From: Euclidia mi
Lineage: Eukaryota > Arthropoda > Insecta > Lepidoptera > Erebidae
Length of the DNA: 64,000 nt
Direction: 5' to 3'
NCBI GenBank assembly: GCA_944739405.2
Contig: OX123182.2
Location: 63,243,183-63,307,182 of the forward strand
Shown: in pieces, positions 1-11,082 of the stretch
Layout of the letters: each line of letters opens with the position of its first letter
Numbering within the stretch: the stretch's first letter is position 1
Notes under the pieces: generated by a model
Seen by the model: only the letters and a program-made list of their open reading frames with translations
Told to the model about the DNA's origin: nothing
Database searches by the model: none
Made by a program: the position numbers and the translations under genes

Positions 1-1566
1 ATGTACAGCCAAACGTGCCTTTTTGGACACATTTTGACTGTTCATAAACGCTTTCAGAGCTCAATTCACACTATTACCTGCATTAACTCTCCTTTCAATA
101 TCTTCTTCATTCTTACCATCTCTTGTAACCTAAGTAAACAAACTCATTCACTTATTCCACTCGCTGTCCATCGATCAAAACATTACAAACCGTAACGCAT
201 TCCTCCAGCATTATAAAACATTATACATATATTTGAACGACTTTAAAAAGAAAGCATACAGTCATAATAATGTGAAAGAAATAAGAAAATGTTCAAATAC
301 ATACAATTTCTTAATACACTTAATACGATACTATAACTTGTAATTTAGTTTTGTTTTGTTTTTTTCTTAAAGAGAACTCCCGCACTAGGGATATATCCTG
401 TGTCGCGGAGGCTTTTACAAACACAAAGTAAAACAAACTGACACAAAGTAGTGAAAACATCTCTATAGAAGGACTGCCCACCTATTTAAATTACTCGCTG
501 TTAAACATAATCTGGTTTAATAATAACCAGTTCAAATCCAGCAACGATATCAAACAAATAGCAAACGAATACATAGCTGTATTGAATACACAATACGCGG
601 GTTCTAATTAATTACGGGTATAAATAAAATAAACATGGTTGCGAGCCTAATGTAATATAAATAGATGGACTCTTCTCTATGCCCATAGGGTATTTGAATA
701 CTATTCAAATATTGAATTTGTTCTTAAAATAATATTTTTCTATTAGATATAAATTAGAACAAATATATGAAATCTCAATTAAAAACACACACGCTTAAAA
801 TATTTAGAAGCGTTTGAATTTATAGGAGACGCAAACAAATCTCTGCCTAGTACGAAATTCAAACATGCTTATAACTAGCTCAATACAAAAGTAAATTTCA
901 TGCCATGTTTTCACACACTCTATCGGATCGTAAAACGGCATGCTTTTACAATTTATATCCATAACATAAAAACTAATTAGTCAAATACCATAGCCAACAT
1001 TGGTGCATGTTGGGAAATCAGTATGTGGCCAATACTTCCACCAACATTTTACACTTTAGTCCCAGAAGGAAAGACTGTTTGCATGCCACTATTGAATTAT
1101 TACTGCTGAGCTCTATGGAGATTTTTTTTATTTGCATCAGTGTTCCAACGAAATGCAAGCAATTTCCTGTTTTTCAATTCATTAACTTGGCAATCCCAAT
1201 GCTAATAGGATTTGTCATGGTTATTTTTATTAGTTTGGCGTAAATAATAATTAAGTTGAGTTCAAGCCCAGCTAAAAGCCATATTCAACCTGGCAACATG
1301 AGACATAATCCAATTACGATAAAGTCCATCTGACGACCAACTTCCCTTCCGTGAAAAAGCCGGTTTGTTATATAGATTTAAGGTCGTAAAAACAATGTGA
1401 TTTCGCTAAATAGAATTTCTCGTCTAAAGATTGCGGTAATAATAGAGCATTACTGCTCTCAGAATTATTGGTAGTACTCATCAAACGAACAACTTATTAA
1501 CAACACTGACAAAAGCAAGCATTTTAAACTACTACGCCACATTAGCATTCATTCACTAACTCAAAC
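1..1566. other. AT-rich sequence without recognised gene
   Basis: No open frame here shows a recognisable domain, splice-site pairs with coding between them, or repeats. It lies outside the left end of the MULE-derived stack and is the best candidate for original flanking DNA. The short frames at 1-195 and 1007-1243 have no family motifs and look like chance. Confidence 0.5.
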
Positions 1567-1634
1567 GGGTTACTGTACATTCGCCAAAAAGTAAATTCGT
1601 CACGAAAAAAAGTATGTGTAAACTCGCCACAACT
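1567..1634 (+). repeat. Left terminal inverted repeat of a MULE-like transposon
   Basis: The sequence starting gggttactgtacattcgcc matches, in inverted orientation, the sequence ending at 31059. Both ends also carry repeated copies of attcgYcac (for example attcgcca, attcgtcac, actcgccac). Inverted ends about 29.5 kb apart that flank pieces of one MULE transposase gene suggest one ancestral element. No 8-10 bp target duplication could be recognised next to either end. Confidence 0.6.
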
Positions 1635-1744
1635 CTATTTTTATGAATGAAAATCCGCCATATTGTTTATTTCCGTACAGACAGCAGAAAAATCAAACAA
1701 TGAAGAATAAAACGTTATTTCTTTATTTTTCATAATTACAGAAA

Positions 1745-2108
1745 TTCACATAAAAATCACAGTTCTACTTACAGCTAAAATATAAGGTAACATTGTCCGT
1801 CTGGTTTTGTGCGCTTTTGAGCCCACGTAGTCAAGGACTGCGTGACATGCCTAATCCTAAATAAACATGAATTGCTTACAACATTACAATTATAAGAAAA
1901 ATAGTAAAAAGATAATAAAATCACAGTAATAATCAAATGTTTTTGTGATTTGCATCCACATAAAAATCGCACTTTTACTTACAAGTATAATATATAATAT
2001 GTAGATTTATTGCAATAGACTGATTTGCCTGCAACATTACAGTTATAACAAAAACAATAGAAAGATAACTAAATCACAGTAATAATCACTTTTTTTGGTA
2101 ATTCACGT
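1745..2108. repeat. Two diverged tandem copies of about 200 bp
   Basis: The stretch starting cacataaaaatcacagttc at 1749 recurs at about 1957, and the stretch around acaacattacaattataa recurs at about 2030. The copies differ by many substitutions and an internal length change. They lie 3' of the MULE transposase stop codon inside the left MULE end. Confidence 0.5.
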
Positions 2109-2332
2109 ATGTTACAATTCTTTAAAATGCTGCATAAAAGAAAGTTTTTCAGGACTTCAGCCAGGGACATATTATCGTAATTTTCCAAATTAGTTTTCAA
2201 TTCTTTGTCATATGCAAAAGATCGACGTGTTCTCAACTTTAGTGGTGTATTAAATTTAAAATGTTTCAATTTCCAATCTATATGATCAGCCTCATTTTTA
2301 AGAGTATCCAGAAACTGAAGCATTTTAGGTTT
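2069..2332 (-). pseudogene. MULE transposase, C-terminal piece
   Basis: The minus frame reads KPKMLQFLDTLKNEADHI and later TRRSFAYDKEL and NYDNMSLAEVL. This resembles the conserved tail of animal MULE transposases, in which a helical segment is followed by a basic RR-x-YD stretch and a final YDN-x-x-L-x-E-x-L motif. A LINE is inserted immediately upstream (2340-13955). The upstream part of the same frame is found on the far side of that LINE at 13956 and 18491, and the frame stays in register once one copy of the duplicated tctttaa is discounted. The assignment to MULE rests on the catalytic pieces farther right; this tail alone would be weak. Confidence 0.6.
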
Positions 2333-2727
2333 TCTTTAATAATAATAATAATAATCATCTTTATTGTACAAATGCCAAAGAAACTACATTAATGGATCAT
2401 AACAAAAAGAAAAATAACAGATAGTACAATAGGCGGCCTTATCACTATCAAGCAATCTCTTACAGGCAACCTTTTGATGGATAAGAAGAACACGGATTCA
2501 GAAAAGGGTAGTTTGGCGATCTTTAGGTACTGATTTAGATTTATAATACAAATACTTACATACACATAAATAAGTACATACATAGATAAATAACTATATA
2601 CACAAATACATAACTATATACATACATAAATAATTATACAATACATATATATTATATTATTCATACATAAATTAGTGATAAATAAAGGAAAGGAAATAGA
2701 AAAATAAGAATTACAAGAGTAGTAAGA

Positions 2728-5667
2728 TTAAAGAGACAAGTAGTATTCTTTGAGTAACTTTTTAAACGATGTTATTGTTTGAGCTTGTTTAATTGGCATC
2801 GGCAATGCATTCCACAAGCGAGCAGCTTGGACAGTAAAAGATTTATCGTAAAATCTACTGGAATGCATTGGTATAGCCAGTCTCAGATTCACCGATGACC
2901 TCAGAGATCTAGAATGCGTGTCAGAAAGAAACTCGAAACGTTCCTTTAAGTAATGGGGAGTACAAGGATTAAAGAGAATGTTATAAAGTAATGATAGTAT
3001 GTGAGTATTCCGTCGAAGGCGAATTGGGAGCCACTTGAGCGAATTGCGGAAATTGGAAACGTGATCATATTTGCGCAATCCAAATATGAATCTTATACAT
3101 AAGTTTTGAAGACGCTCAAGCTTATCAAGTTGCTCCTCCGTGAGATCTAGATAGCTGACATCAGCATAGTCAAGGATAGGTAAAAGAAGAGAATTTGCAA
3201 GCGCAATCTTGGTGGCAGTTGGCAGAAAGTTTCGCAATCTTCGCAACGTTCCAGCCGCAGAAAATAATTTTCTGCTAACTTCCCTAATTTGAGGGCCCCA
3301 GGATAACGTTTTATGGATATAAACTCCTAAGTCCTTCACGCAATCACTTATAGGTAAAGGAATACCATTAAAGTTGACTTGTGGTAAACAAGTCCGGTCT
3401 ACACGCGCAATCAGCCTGGGACTACCGACAACAATAATCTGCGTTTTCGTAGGGTTGATTTGAAGGCCAAATCTGAGGCTCCATGCAGCTATACGATCTA
3501 AATCAGAGTTGATAATACGAATTGCTTCAGACAACTCATGTTCAGGAGCTTGAGTGTAAATTTGGAGATCATCTGCATAAAGGTGATAGGATGACTGAAG
3601 TTGATAAGAGATAGAATTTATAAAAATTGAGAAAAGTAAAGGAGATAGAACGCCACCCTGTGGAACGCCGACTGTAGACGTACACCAAGAAGACAAGGCG
3701 TCTTCAATTCGTATACGCTGTCGATGACCAAACAGGTAACTGTGAAACCAATCAATCACTGGTGAAGATATGTTAATGGAGCGCAATATGCCAAGCAGAA
3801 TATGGAAATCAATAGTATTGAAGGCATTACTAAAATCAAGTAGACAGAGAACAGTCACGTTGCCATTTTCCATACCGAGCCTGATGTCGTCGGTAATGTT
3901 GATCAGTGCCGTAACCGTGCTGTGACCTGGGCAGAAACCGGATTGGAGTGGATTGAAAAGAAGGTTTTTATTGAGGAATGTGCTAAGTTGGGCATGGGCA
4001 AGGCGTTCGAGCACTTTAGAAAGGAATGGTAGGACGGAGATTGGCCGGTACTCAGAAAAAGAAGACGGATTGGGCTTTTTAGGTAAAGGAATTATTTGGG
4101 CGTCTTTCCATACGGTGGGAAAAACGCCCCCAGATAGGGAATAATTAAAAATATGACACAGGATGGGAAGGATTTCATCTAATATGGGAAGGATCATTTT
4201 CCGGCTGATACAATCATTACCGACTGCGTTAGATGCAATGGATAATACGCTCCTTTTAACATCACACTCAGATAGTTGATTAAAGACGAAAGATGGATAA
4301 TTTGGGGTTGGAAGCAATGAAAGATCATGTAAAGTGCTAGCTTTGATAGTCTGATCAAATATAGACGAAGAAGTGAAATGTCTATTTAGAGAATTAATAT
4401 CAATTTTATCAGAAGCAAGATCATGTGAAGATTTTCCAACTCCCAAAGTTTTTAGAAACTTCCAGACCTTAGCCGGATCTTCATTCTCAACAGAGCTATA
4501 GATGTATTGGCGTTGTGCTTTCCTACACACCTTTTTACAGTGATTTCTGATAGCAATGTAGTTGTCCCAGTTGCTAGAAGTAGGTCGACATTTATATTTA
4601 GTTTTAGATATAGCTTTCTTAGACAACAGAACTTTAATTTCAGAGGTTAGCCAAGGTGATGGTAATTGTCTAACTCTAATCGCACGGACTGGTGCATGGA
4701 CATCGTATAGACCAATAATCGCACTACTGAATAATTGAACTTTCTCGTCAATGGTCTCTGCGCTCTGTAAAGGACTCCAGTCGATCAAACTTGCATCTGT
4801 ACGAAGGTTTTCTACATTCATGCCGCCAAAATTACGTTGCAGAAGAATTTTTGTTTTTGTCTTAGGAAGACGAAGTTTATAGGACAGAAAGATAAGGTCA
4901 TGGTATGAAAAAGCATCAGCTGGAAGCTGCCCATGCTTGGCGACAAGAGAAGGTGAGGAGACAAACATAAGATCGAGGAGAGAAGGAGTAGAATTTGGAA
5001 AGTTATGTGTAGCATTTAAAGGGAGGATGGACAGATTACAAGATTCGACAATACTACACAAGGGAGATGAGCGCGAATTCTTTTTCAATAAACAAGTGTT
5101 GAAATCACCCATGACTATGGTACGACTGTAAGCTGGAGCTAGATTTTCTAAAATGCGTTCGAAAGAAGAGAAGTAATTTACACGAGAGTTAGGGGAATAG
5201 AAAACACCAAGCAGGACCTTGGTGTAAGCCAGATCTAGTTCCACAAAGAGATGCTCGCCGGCATTAAGCGGTGGAGGTTGTGCTGACATACTAAGAATAT
5301 TGAAAGGAATATGCGTACGGAGATAAATGGCAACACCACCTCCACCACTCTCGGTACGATCATTTCTTATGAGTCGGAAATTAGGAAGAGAGTAAGAAAC
5401 AGACGATAAGCAAGGTTTTAACCAAGATTCGGAAACTAGAATAGCGTGGATATTCTTACAGTCAAAAGTGGTCAGCATATCCTGGAAATGGGCCGGAATA
5501 CTCTGAGCATTAATATGAACGACATTAAAGTTCCCGGGTACATTGGCAAACTCACACTGCAGATTTTCAGCAAGAGAAGGAATGCTTTCGAAACTATTGT
5601 TATGGCTACTCACTGAAAAAAAACTATCGTTATCACTACTTAGTAACTGATCTAACATAATATACAA
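2728..5667 (-). CDS. LINE ORF2: endonuclease and reverse transcriptase
   Basis: This intact 979-residue frame encodes the enzyme that nicks genomic DNA and copies the LINE RNA at the nick (target-primed reverse transcription). Residues about 45-260 form an apurinic-type endonuclease with HINAQS, VSESWL, GDFNT and a late SYHDLIF segment. Residues about 490-770 form the reverse transcriptase with YRPISVLPF, LLDFSNAFNTID, GVPQGGVLSPLLF and the catalytic LYADDLQIY near residue 696. A thumb and C-terminal region follow, with no obvious zinc knuckle. The layout fits the CR1/Jockey superfamily. The start is the first ATG of the open frame; a later methionine (residue 4) is possible. No stop or frameshift is seen, so it could still be active. 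Confidence 0.92.
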   Translation of the reverse strand: MYIMLDQLLSSDNDSFFSVSSHNNSFESIPSLAENLQCEFANVPGNFNVVHINAQSIPAHFQDMLTTFDCKNIHAILVSESWLKPCLSSVSYSLPNFRLIRNDRTESGGGGVAIYLRTHIPFNILSMSAQPPPLNAGEHLFVELDLAYTKVLLGVFYSPNSRVNYFSSFERILENLAPAYSRTIVMGDFNTCLLKKNSRSSPLCSIVESCNLSILPLNATHNFPNSTPSLLDLMFVSSPSLVAKHGQLPADAFSYHDLIFLSYKLRLPKTKTKILLQRNFGGMNVENLRTDASLIDWSPLQSAETIDEKVQLFSSAIIGLYDVHAPVRAIRVRQLPSPWLTSEIKVLLSKKAISKTKYKCRPTSSNWDNYIAIRNHCKKVCRKAQRQYIYSSVENEDPAKVWKFLKTLGVGKSSHDLASDKIDINSLNRHFTSSSIFDQTIKASTLHDLSLLPTPNYPSFVFNQLSECDVKRSVLSIASNAVGNDCISRKMILPILDEILPILCHIFNYSLSGGVFPTVWKDAQIIPLPKKPNPSSFSEYRPISVLPFLSKVLERLAHAQLSTFLNKNLLFNPLQSGFCPGHSTVTALINITDDIRLGMENGNVTVLCLLDFSNAFNTIDFHILLGILRSINISSPVIDWFHSYLFGHRQRIRIEDALSSWCTSTVGVPQGGVLSPLLFSIFINSISYQLQSSYHLYADDLQIYTQAPEHELSEAIRIINSDLDRIAAWSLRFGLQINPTKTQIIVVGSPRLIARVDRTCLPQVNFNGIPLPISDCVKDLGVYIHKTLSWGPQIREVSRKLFSAAGTLRRLRNFLPTATKIALANSLLLPILDYADVSYLDLTEEQLDKLERLQNLCIRFIFGLRKYDHVSNFRNSLKWLPIRLRRNTHILSLLYNILFNPCTPHYLKERFEFLSDTHSRSLRSSVNLRLAIPMHSSRFYDKSFTVQAARLWNALPMPIKQAQTITSFKKLLKEYYLSL

Positions 5668-6444
5668 ATAAATATACTAAATAATAAATAACTAAACTAA
5701 TAAAATTTAAGTACTAACTAAGTTTATCTAATTTTATCCACCTGCCAGTTGCGTGCTCACAAATTACAAAATTAAAAGAAAAACGTACAAATTGCACTGG
5801 TTGACGACAAAAGAAAAAATAAAAAACAAGAATATAAGTTAAAGATCTCTATCGATACATAAATCGATACTAACATAATAAGTAATTGTAAGTTGCAACA
5901 TCCAGGCTTTGTCTTTGGTAGGCAAGGATTAAAATATTCATAGATAAATGTCGTATATATTTTATAGCATCAGTAATTAAGGAATCAATAAAAATAATAA
6001 TATATAAATATACCTACTTATAAAGGGAAAGGAATAAATAAATATAAAAAGGTAAGCAAAATTATGTAAATTTATTTATAGGGAATAAATATTTATATGC
6101 ATTATAAAAGAATATTTTAATAAGAGTAAAGAGTTTATAATTCACAGCTCAGTTTCTAAACGTTTCCGATCACGAAAACAAAACGCAGTTTGACACTGAC
6201 AGCCGTCAACTGTCAATAAACTTGTAAAGTTGACAATAGTGAACATAAATTTAATACAGGAGGTGGAATAATATTTATAAGAAAGAAAAGTTGATTAGTT
6301 AGGAAATCGGAAACAAAAGTAAAAAAGTAGAAGGTATTAAGTATTAAGAATTAGAGTTATTAAAAGATAGGGTAAAAGTGTAAGATATATGTACATACAA
6401 AGTAAACAAACCACGGATGCCGCAACTACTGTGATGCATACAAC
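5668..6444 (-). other. Non-coding gap between LINE ORF1 and ORF2
   Basis: About 777 bp separate the ORF1 stop (6445) from the ORF2 start (5667). This is unusually long for a two-ORF LINE, where the frames normally touch or are tens of bases apart. The stretch is AT-rich, has stops in all frames and shows no repeat ends or LTR. It may be a genuine inter-ORF spacer or an unrecognised insertion. Confidence 0.4.
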
Positions 6445-6518
6445 CTATTTCTTCGTGGCCGCAGCTCGTTTGGTCTTCCCTGCCACTGGTTTCTCAGCAG
6501 CTGGCGTCTTTTGAATGC
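6445..6518 (-). pseudogene. LINE ORF1, last codons beyond the BEL insertion
   Basis: Minus-strand codons give a basic tail (QKTPAAEKP, GKTKRAAATKK) ending at a TAG at 6445-6447. The frame continues exactly from the ORF1 fragment that breaks at 13114 when the BEL element and its short target duplication (atgc) are discounted. The lysine- and arginine-rich end suits an RNA-binding ORF1 protein. Confidence 0.7.
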
Positions 6519-6704
6519 TGTACAGTGAGTCCAACGACCGACCAAGGGAACGAAATAAAACACGAAATCGTTCCCAAGCAAGAGACATTTATTCGTTCAA
6601 TCGCCGGTGCTATATATACTAGCCTCGGAAAACTTTGATAGCGCGGTTCAGGATCAAACAGCGCCATCTATCGAATTATGATGGAACTATTATAACATTT
6701 AACA
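6519..6704 (-). repeat. BEL/Pao 3' LTR (186 bp)
   Basis: On the minus strand it begins TGTTAAATG and ends CACTGTACA. It differs from the 5' LTR at 12928-13113 at one position seen by eye (c or g near position 22). It is preceded on the element strand by a purine-rich tract at 6705-6717. The short direct repeat atgc flanks the element at 6515-6518 and 13114-13117. Confidence 0.93.
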
Positions 6705-6717
6705 TTCCGCCCACCAT
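6705..6717 (-). other. BEL polypurine tract
   Basis: On the minus strand the bases just upstream of the 3' LTR read TGGTGGGCGGAA. This is the expected plus-strand primer for an LTR retrotransposon, and it fixes the LTR boundary at 6704. Confidence 0.75.
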
Positions 6718-6906
6718 GGACAGAATGTCCATAACTACAAAATAATTGTACGTTACCGCCCACCATAAAACAGTAACAAAATGTGGTGGGTTAGGCAAGC
6801 CAGTGGACTGTATATAAAATAAACATTCTAACAATAGTTTCTTAAACCATACCAAATACAATTATAAACTAAATCTTACAATACTAGGCATACTTATCCT
6901 TAAGTT

Positions 6907-9900
6907 TTACACTGTAACTGGAAGCACAATAAGTTTAGACACTGGCCTTTTTATAATAGAGTCTTTGCATCGCAAAGACACGACTCTAGTGATGTTGTCT
7001 GAGCCAGTGTGTTTGTCTTCAATAAGGCCGTAAAGCCACCTTGCCGGTGGCATGCCATCCTCCATCACCAACACTACATCACCCACCTTGGGTTCAGGTG
7101 TGCTGTGAGACCATTTATACCTGTGATGAAATTGAACCAAGTACTCACGAGACCATTTACGCCAAAAGTCCTGAACCATCCGCTGAGTTAAATGCCACCT
7201 TTTTAAAGTGCTGATATTCGAATCTTCAAAGTTACATTCGGGTACGAGTAGCAAAGGTTCACCCACCAAAAAGTGACCTGGCGTTAGTGGACACGGATCA
7301 TCTGGGTCACTGCTGATGGTAGAAATAGGCCTGGAATTGAGGCAAGCTTCAATTTGAGCCAGGACAGTAGACAACTCTTCAAAGGTAAGAGTGCTAAGGC
7401 CTATCACTCTCCTAAGGTGGTGCTTGGTTGACTTCACTCCAGCTTCCCAAAGCCCTCCAAAATTTGGAGAGTGGGGTGGAATGAAGTGCCAGTCAGTTCC
7501 ATTGGTTGCCAACCAGTCAGCAATATCAGACGCTACGCCGGATCTTTCGTGGGTAAACAATGCCTTTAACTCCTTGTTAGCCCCTACAATGGTGCTCCCG
7601 TTATCACTCCACAACTCACGACAATGACCTCTCCTGGCCGTAAAGCGCTTGAAAGCGGATATAAATGCTTGAGATGTCATGTCGCTTACGACATCTAAAT
7701 GTACGGCACGTGTGGCCATACACACAAATAAACAAATGTATCCCTTTGTGGAGTGATAACCACGACCCTTTGTAGGTCTAACACTAATGGGACCTGCATA
7801 GTCCACACCACTTCGCAGGAAAGGTCGGCTAGCATTGACCCTGACTGCAGGCAACTGGCCCATTAGTGGAGGAGTGATCCGTGGAGCATGACGAATGCAA
7901 GTAGAGCATTTGCGGATATGTTGTCTTATGACAGTCTTTGCATTTAGAATCCAGAATTTGGATCTTAGATAATTTAAAACTAATTGTGGTCCACCGTGTA
8001 AAGTGCGCTCGTGGGCGTCGGCTATCAAAAGAGATGTAAAGTGAGACTTCTGAGGAATTATTATTGGATGCTTGACATTTTCATGTATGTTAGCGTTATG
8101 TAGTCTACCACCAACTTTTAAAGTTTGATCCAAATCTAAAAACGGATTGAGCGAATTTAGTTTACTTTTCTTATTTACCTTTCCTGCTTTTCTTATACTT
8201 TCTATTTCTTCATTAAAATGTTCCTTTTGACAAATTTTTATACATGTAAATAAAGCTTCATTAATTTCTAAATATGTTAAGTTAGTATTACAATTTTTAC
8301 GTTTTAATTCTTTGATCTTTAGAAATTTTCTACAAAATGCAATGATTCTAGTTAGTTTCCTCAAAGTCGAAAATTTTGTTATAATTTCATTTTCTTTATG
8401 CTCATTTGTAACTAAATTGCAGGTTAAGGTTGATTTTCGCTCTTCTAAATTAGTACTATCTATTACTTTCTCTTTGCCATAATTTATTGATTCATTAGAT
8501 AGCCAACTAGGTCCCTTTCTCCATAACTCTAGCTGTGACAATTCAGCAGGTTTAACGCCTCTTGACGCACAATCTGCAGGATTGTCTTTAGACTGTACAT
8601 GCGACCACTGTTTATTGTCCATTACGGTTAGTATTTCAGACACTCTGTTGCCAACAAAGGTCTGCCAACGACTCGGATGGTTGCTTAGCCAAGCCAGAAC
8701 CACCGAGGAGTCAGTCCAGGCATGAATGTCATCTCTACCAATCTTCAAGGTGTCCGAAACTTCAGAAAGAAGTTTTGACAGCAGCACTGCGCCGCATAGT
8801 TCCAAACGTGGTATGGATACCACCTTGACTGGGGCCACCTTGGTTTTCGATGCTACTAAACTGACGTGAACACAACCGTTATGATCTATGGTCCGTGTGT
8901 AAACCACTGCTGCATAAGCCATGTTGGACGCGTCACAAAAGCCTTGCAATTCAAGACGCACATGGTCCTTGGCAGTACCGAGCCATCTTGGCAACTGAAA
9001 ACCTTGTATGTGATGGAGGTTGTCTCTAAAATCAATCCAATCCCTTAACAACCTTTCGGGCAGTTCATCGTCCCATCCTATACCTGCGAGCCATAAACGC
9101 TGGATAAATACTTTGGCTGTCGTTATTACTGGAGCGATCCAACCCAAAGGATCAAATAACCGAGCTATGTCAGAGATGACCTTTCTCTTGGTCACCGGCA
9201 ATTCCAGCGGCAGCAGGTTGACAGTATATTTAAAGTTATCTGTATTTCTGTCCCACGTTAATCCTAAAATTTTCATAATGGTGTCTATTTTAAATTCTAA
9301 ATTTTGATTGTCTGATTTGTCTTTTATCTTATCTAATAAACTATAATTATTGCTTGACCATTTCTGAAGCTGAAAACCACCGCGACCAAGAAGCTCGTTT
9401 ATTTGACTGTAAATCTGTTCACCTTCAGCAATAGATTCGCAGCCCGACAAAAAATCATCGACGTAAAAATGATTGAGTATACGGTCTGAAACCATAGGAA
9501 AACTACCTCCTTCGTCACGGGCTAATTGCTGTAGAGAACGCACAGCTAGATAAGGTGCAGGAGCGGTACCAAAAGTGACGCGGCATAAACGTAGATGCTT
9601 TAATTCTGAATTAGGATCGTCGCGCCACAAAATGCGTTGATAATCTACGTCTTTTGGAGAAATCCTCACCTGCCTATACATTTTCACAATGTCTGCTACG
9701 AGACATATAGGATGGCGACGCCACTGCATTATTACGTGCCGTAGATCTGGTTGTAGAGTTGGACCAACCATCAAGTCGTCGTTCAATGATACCCCATTGC
9801 ATCCCGAACAAGAGGCATCAAAGACTACCCTGACTTTAGTCGTGCTCTTATCACTGCGGATGACTGCATGGTGCGGTAAATATACAGCATCCTTGTGTCT

Positions 9901-10872
9901 CTCCGAGTCTGGAATAAACTCTGCATGTCCCAGATGAATATACTCATTGATGACAGCACTATACTGAGTCTTCAATTCAGGGTTCTTTAATAATCGCTTC
10001 TCCAGCATGAAAAAACGTTTACGAGCTATAGCTTCTGAGCCACCATATTTGCTACGCGGGTCGGTAGAATTAAACGGCAATCTAACTACGTATCGCCCCG
10101 AGGCGTCTCTAGTGGTTGTATTACAGTAGAAATCTTCACACTTTTGCTCTTCTTCTGTCAACCTAGCTTTACTCACTGCAGACTGATCTGATTCTAATTC
10201 CCAAAACTTGCGTAGTAAATCGTCCGTGTCTAGGCTTACAATCGCGTTGTAACATACTGGCCGTGAAAACGATGACTTCTGGATTTCACCTGACAAAATC
10301 CAGCCCAGTTTAGTCTTTTGGGCAATAGGCGAACCTGGAGGCCCCTTGACTAAACCTTCCAATAAGACTTCGCTGACCACACAAGTACCCAACAACAAAT
10401 CCACCTTACCTGGTGTATCAAAAGATGGGTCAGCGAGCTCAGAGGATGAAAACGGTGGTTGAAACCGAATGATCTTCCTTTCAGGAAGACATGAAGTAAG
10501 TCTTCTTAGAACAAATGCATCGACATTTAAAACAAAGGTGGGATCTAGGCGAGATTGTAACTTTATATGAACCATCCACTTGGAGGGTATTGACACCCCG
10601 TTATCGTCGCCTAGTCGAGCTATGTCGGTATGAGCAGATCGTTTCTTCAAGCCGAGCAACTGTACTGCAGCCTCTGTGATAAAAGAGGCTTGAGAACCTT
10701 GATCCATCAAGGCTCTTAGAACCATAGCAGTGCCAGTGTAGGTCTCGACATTCACCAGAGCTGTGGCTAACAGCCAATGGCTATGAGTATCTGCATAGCA
10801 AGAAATTGGCTTGGTACTCTCGCTTTGAGTAGACGTAGCAGCTGCTGTAGCAACTACAACGTTCTTGTCCAC
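6907..10872 (-). CDS. pol: BEL/Pao Pol polyprotein: protease, RT, RNase H, integrase
   Basis: The frame of 1321 residues carries, in order, an aspartic protease with MDQGSQ near residue 57, a Pao-type reverse transcriptase with VVFDAS and the catalytic FYVDDFLSG near residue 472, RNase H with GFCDAS near 645 and WTDSS near 720, a zinc-binding H2C2 region (HGG...CSTC) near 960, and an integrase with DYAGP near 1024, WSDNG near 1090 and GLWEAG near 1144. A C-terminal BEL-specific domain follows. All catalytic acids are present and no stop or shift is seen. The first methionine is not a natural start: the frame is open upstream to a TAA at 11080-11082 and includes zinc knuckles, so Pol is probably made by stop readthrough or was once fused to Gag. 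Confidence 0.95.
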   Translation of the reverse strand: MDKNVVVATAAATSTQSESTKPISCYADTHSHWLLATALVNVETYTGTAMVLRALMDQGSQASFITEAAVQLLGLKKRSAHTDIARLGDDNGVSIPSKWMVHIKLQSRLDPTFVLNVDAFVLRRLTSCLPERKIIRFQPPFSSSELADPSFDTPGKVDLLLGTCVVSEVLLEGLVKGPPGSPIAQKTKLGWILSGEIQKSSFSRPVCYNAIVSLDTDDLLRKFWELESDQSAVSKARLTEEEQKCEDFYCNTTTRDASGRYVVRLPFNSTDPRSKYGGSEAIARKRFFMLEKRLLKNPELKTQYSAVINEYIHLGHAEFIPDSERHKDAVYLPHHAVIRSDKSTTKVRVVFDASCSGCNGVSLNDDLMVGPTLQPDLRHVIMQWRRHPICLVADIVKMYRQVRISPKDVDYQRILWRDDPNSELKHLRLCRVTFGTAPAPYLAVRSLQQLARDEGGSFPMVSDRILNHFYVDDFLSGCESIAEGEQIYSQINELLGRGGFQLQKWSSNNYSLLDKIKDKSDNQNLEFKIDTIMKILGLTWDRNTDNFKYTVNLLPLELPVTKRKVISDIARLFDPLGWIAPVITTAKVFIQRLWLAGIGWDDELPERLLRDWIDFRDNLHHIQGFQLPRWLGTAKDHVRLELQGFCDASNMAYAAVVYTRTIDHNGCVHVSLVASKTKVAPVKVVSIPRLELCGAVLLSKLLSEVSDTLKIGRDDIHAWTDSSVVLAWLSNHPSRWQTFVGNRVSEILTVMDNKQWSHVQSKDNPADCASRGVKPAELSQLELWRKGPSWLSNESINYGKEKVIDSTNLEERKSTLTCNLVTNEHKENEIITKFSTLRKLTRIIAFCRKFLKIKELKRKNCNTNLTYLEINEALFTCIKICQKEHFNEEIESIRKAGKVNKKSKLNSLNPFLDLDQTLKVGGRLHNANIHENVKHPIIIPQKSHFTSLLIADAHERTLHGGPQLVLNYLRSKFWILNAKTVIRQHIRKCSTCIRHAPRITPPLMGQLPAVRVNASRPFLRSGVDYAGPISVRPTKGRGYHSTKGYICLFVCMATRAVHLDVVSDMTSQAFISAFKRFTARRGHCRELWSDNGSTIVGANKELKALFTHERSGVASDIADWLATNGTDWHFIPPHSPNFGGLWEAGVKSTKHHLRRVIGLSTLTFEELSTVLAQIEACLNSRPISTISSDPDDPCPLTPGHFLVGEPLLLVPECNFEDSNISTLKRWHLTQRMVQDFWRKWSREYLVQFHHRYKWSHSTPEPKVGDVVLVMEDGMPPARWLYGLIEDKHTGSDNITRVVSLRCKDSIIKRPVSKLIVLPVTV

Positions 10873-11082
10873 AGAGTCGTCACTAGGCTCAGTAGACTTG
10901 CCGGTCTTTGAGTGAAGCAGTGTGTGGTGTTTCCGTTTGCAAACATGGCATTTAGTAGTTTGGCGACAAAAATATACCGAGTGACCTTTACTTAAGCAAT
11001 TGAAGCATACATTATTGGCTCGGACAAATTCACGACGTTCGTCAGAGTCCTTTTTTGCAAATTGCTTACAGTGACATAATTA
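10873..11082 (-). CDS. BEL Gag-Pol linker with zinc knuckles, behind an in-frame TAA
   Basis: Minus codons after the TAA read on in the pol frame through CFNCLSKGHSVYFC and CHVCKRKHH, the Cys-His motifs typical of the BEL gag-pol junction. The first zinc motif (CIFCSEDH) lies just before the stop, and its last cysteine just after it. A stop codon that cuts a zinc finger in two suggests a nonsense mutation more than a designed readthrough site, although readthrough cannot be excluded. Confidence 0.7.
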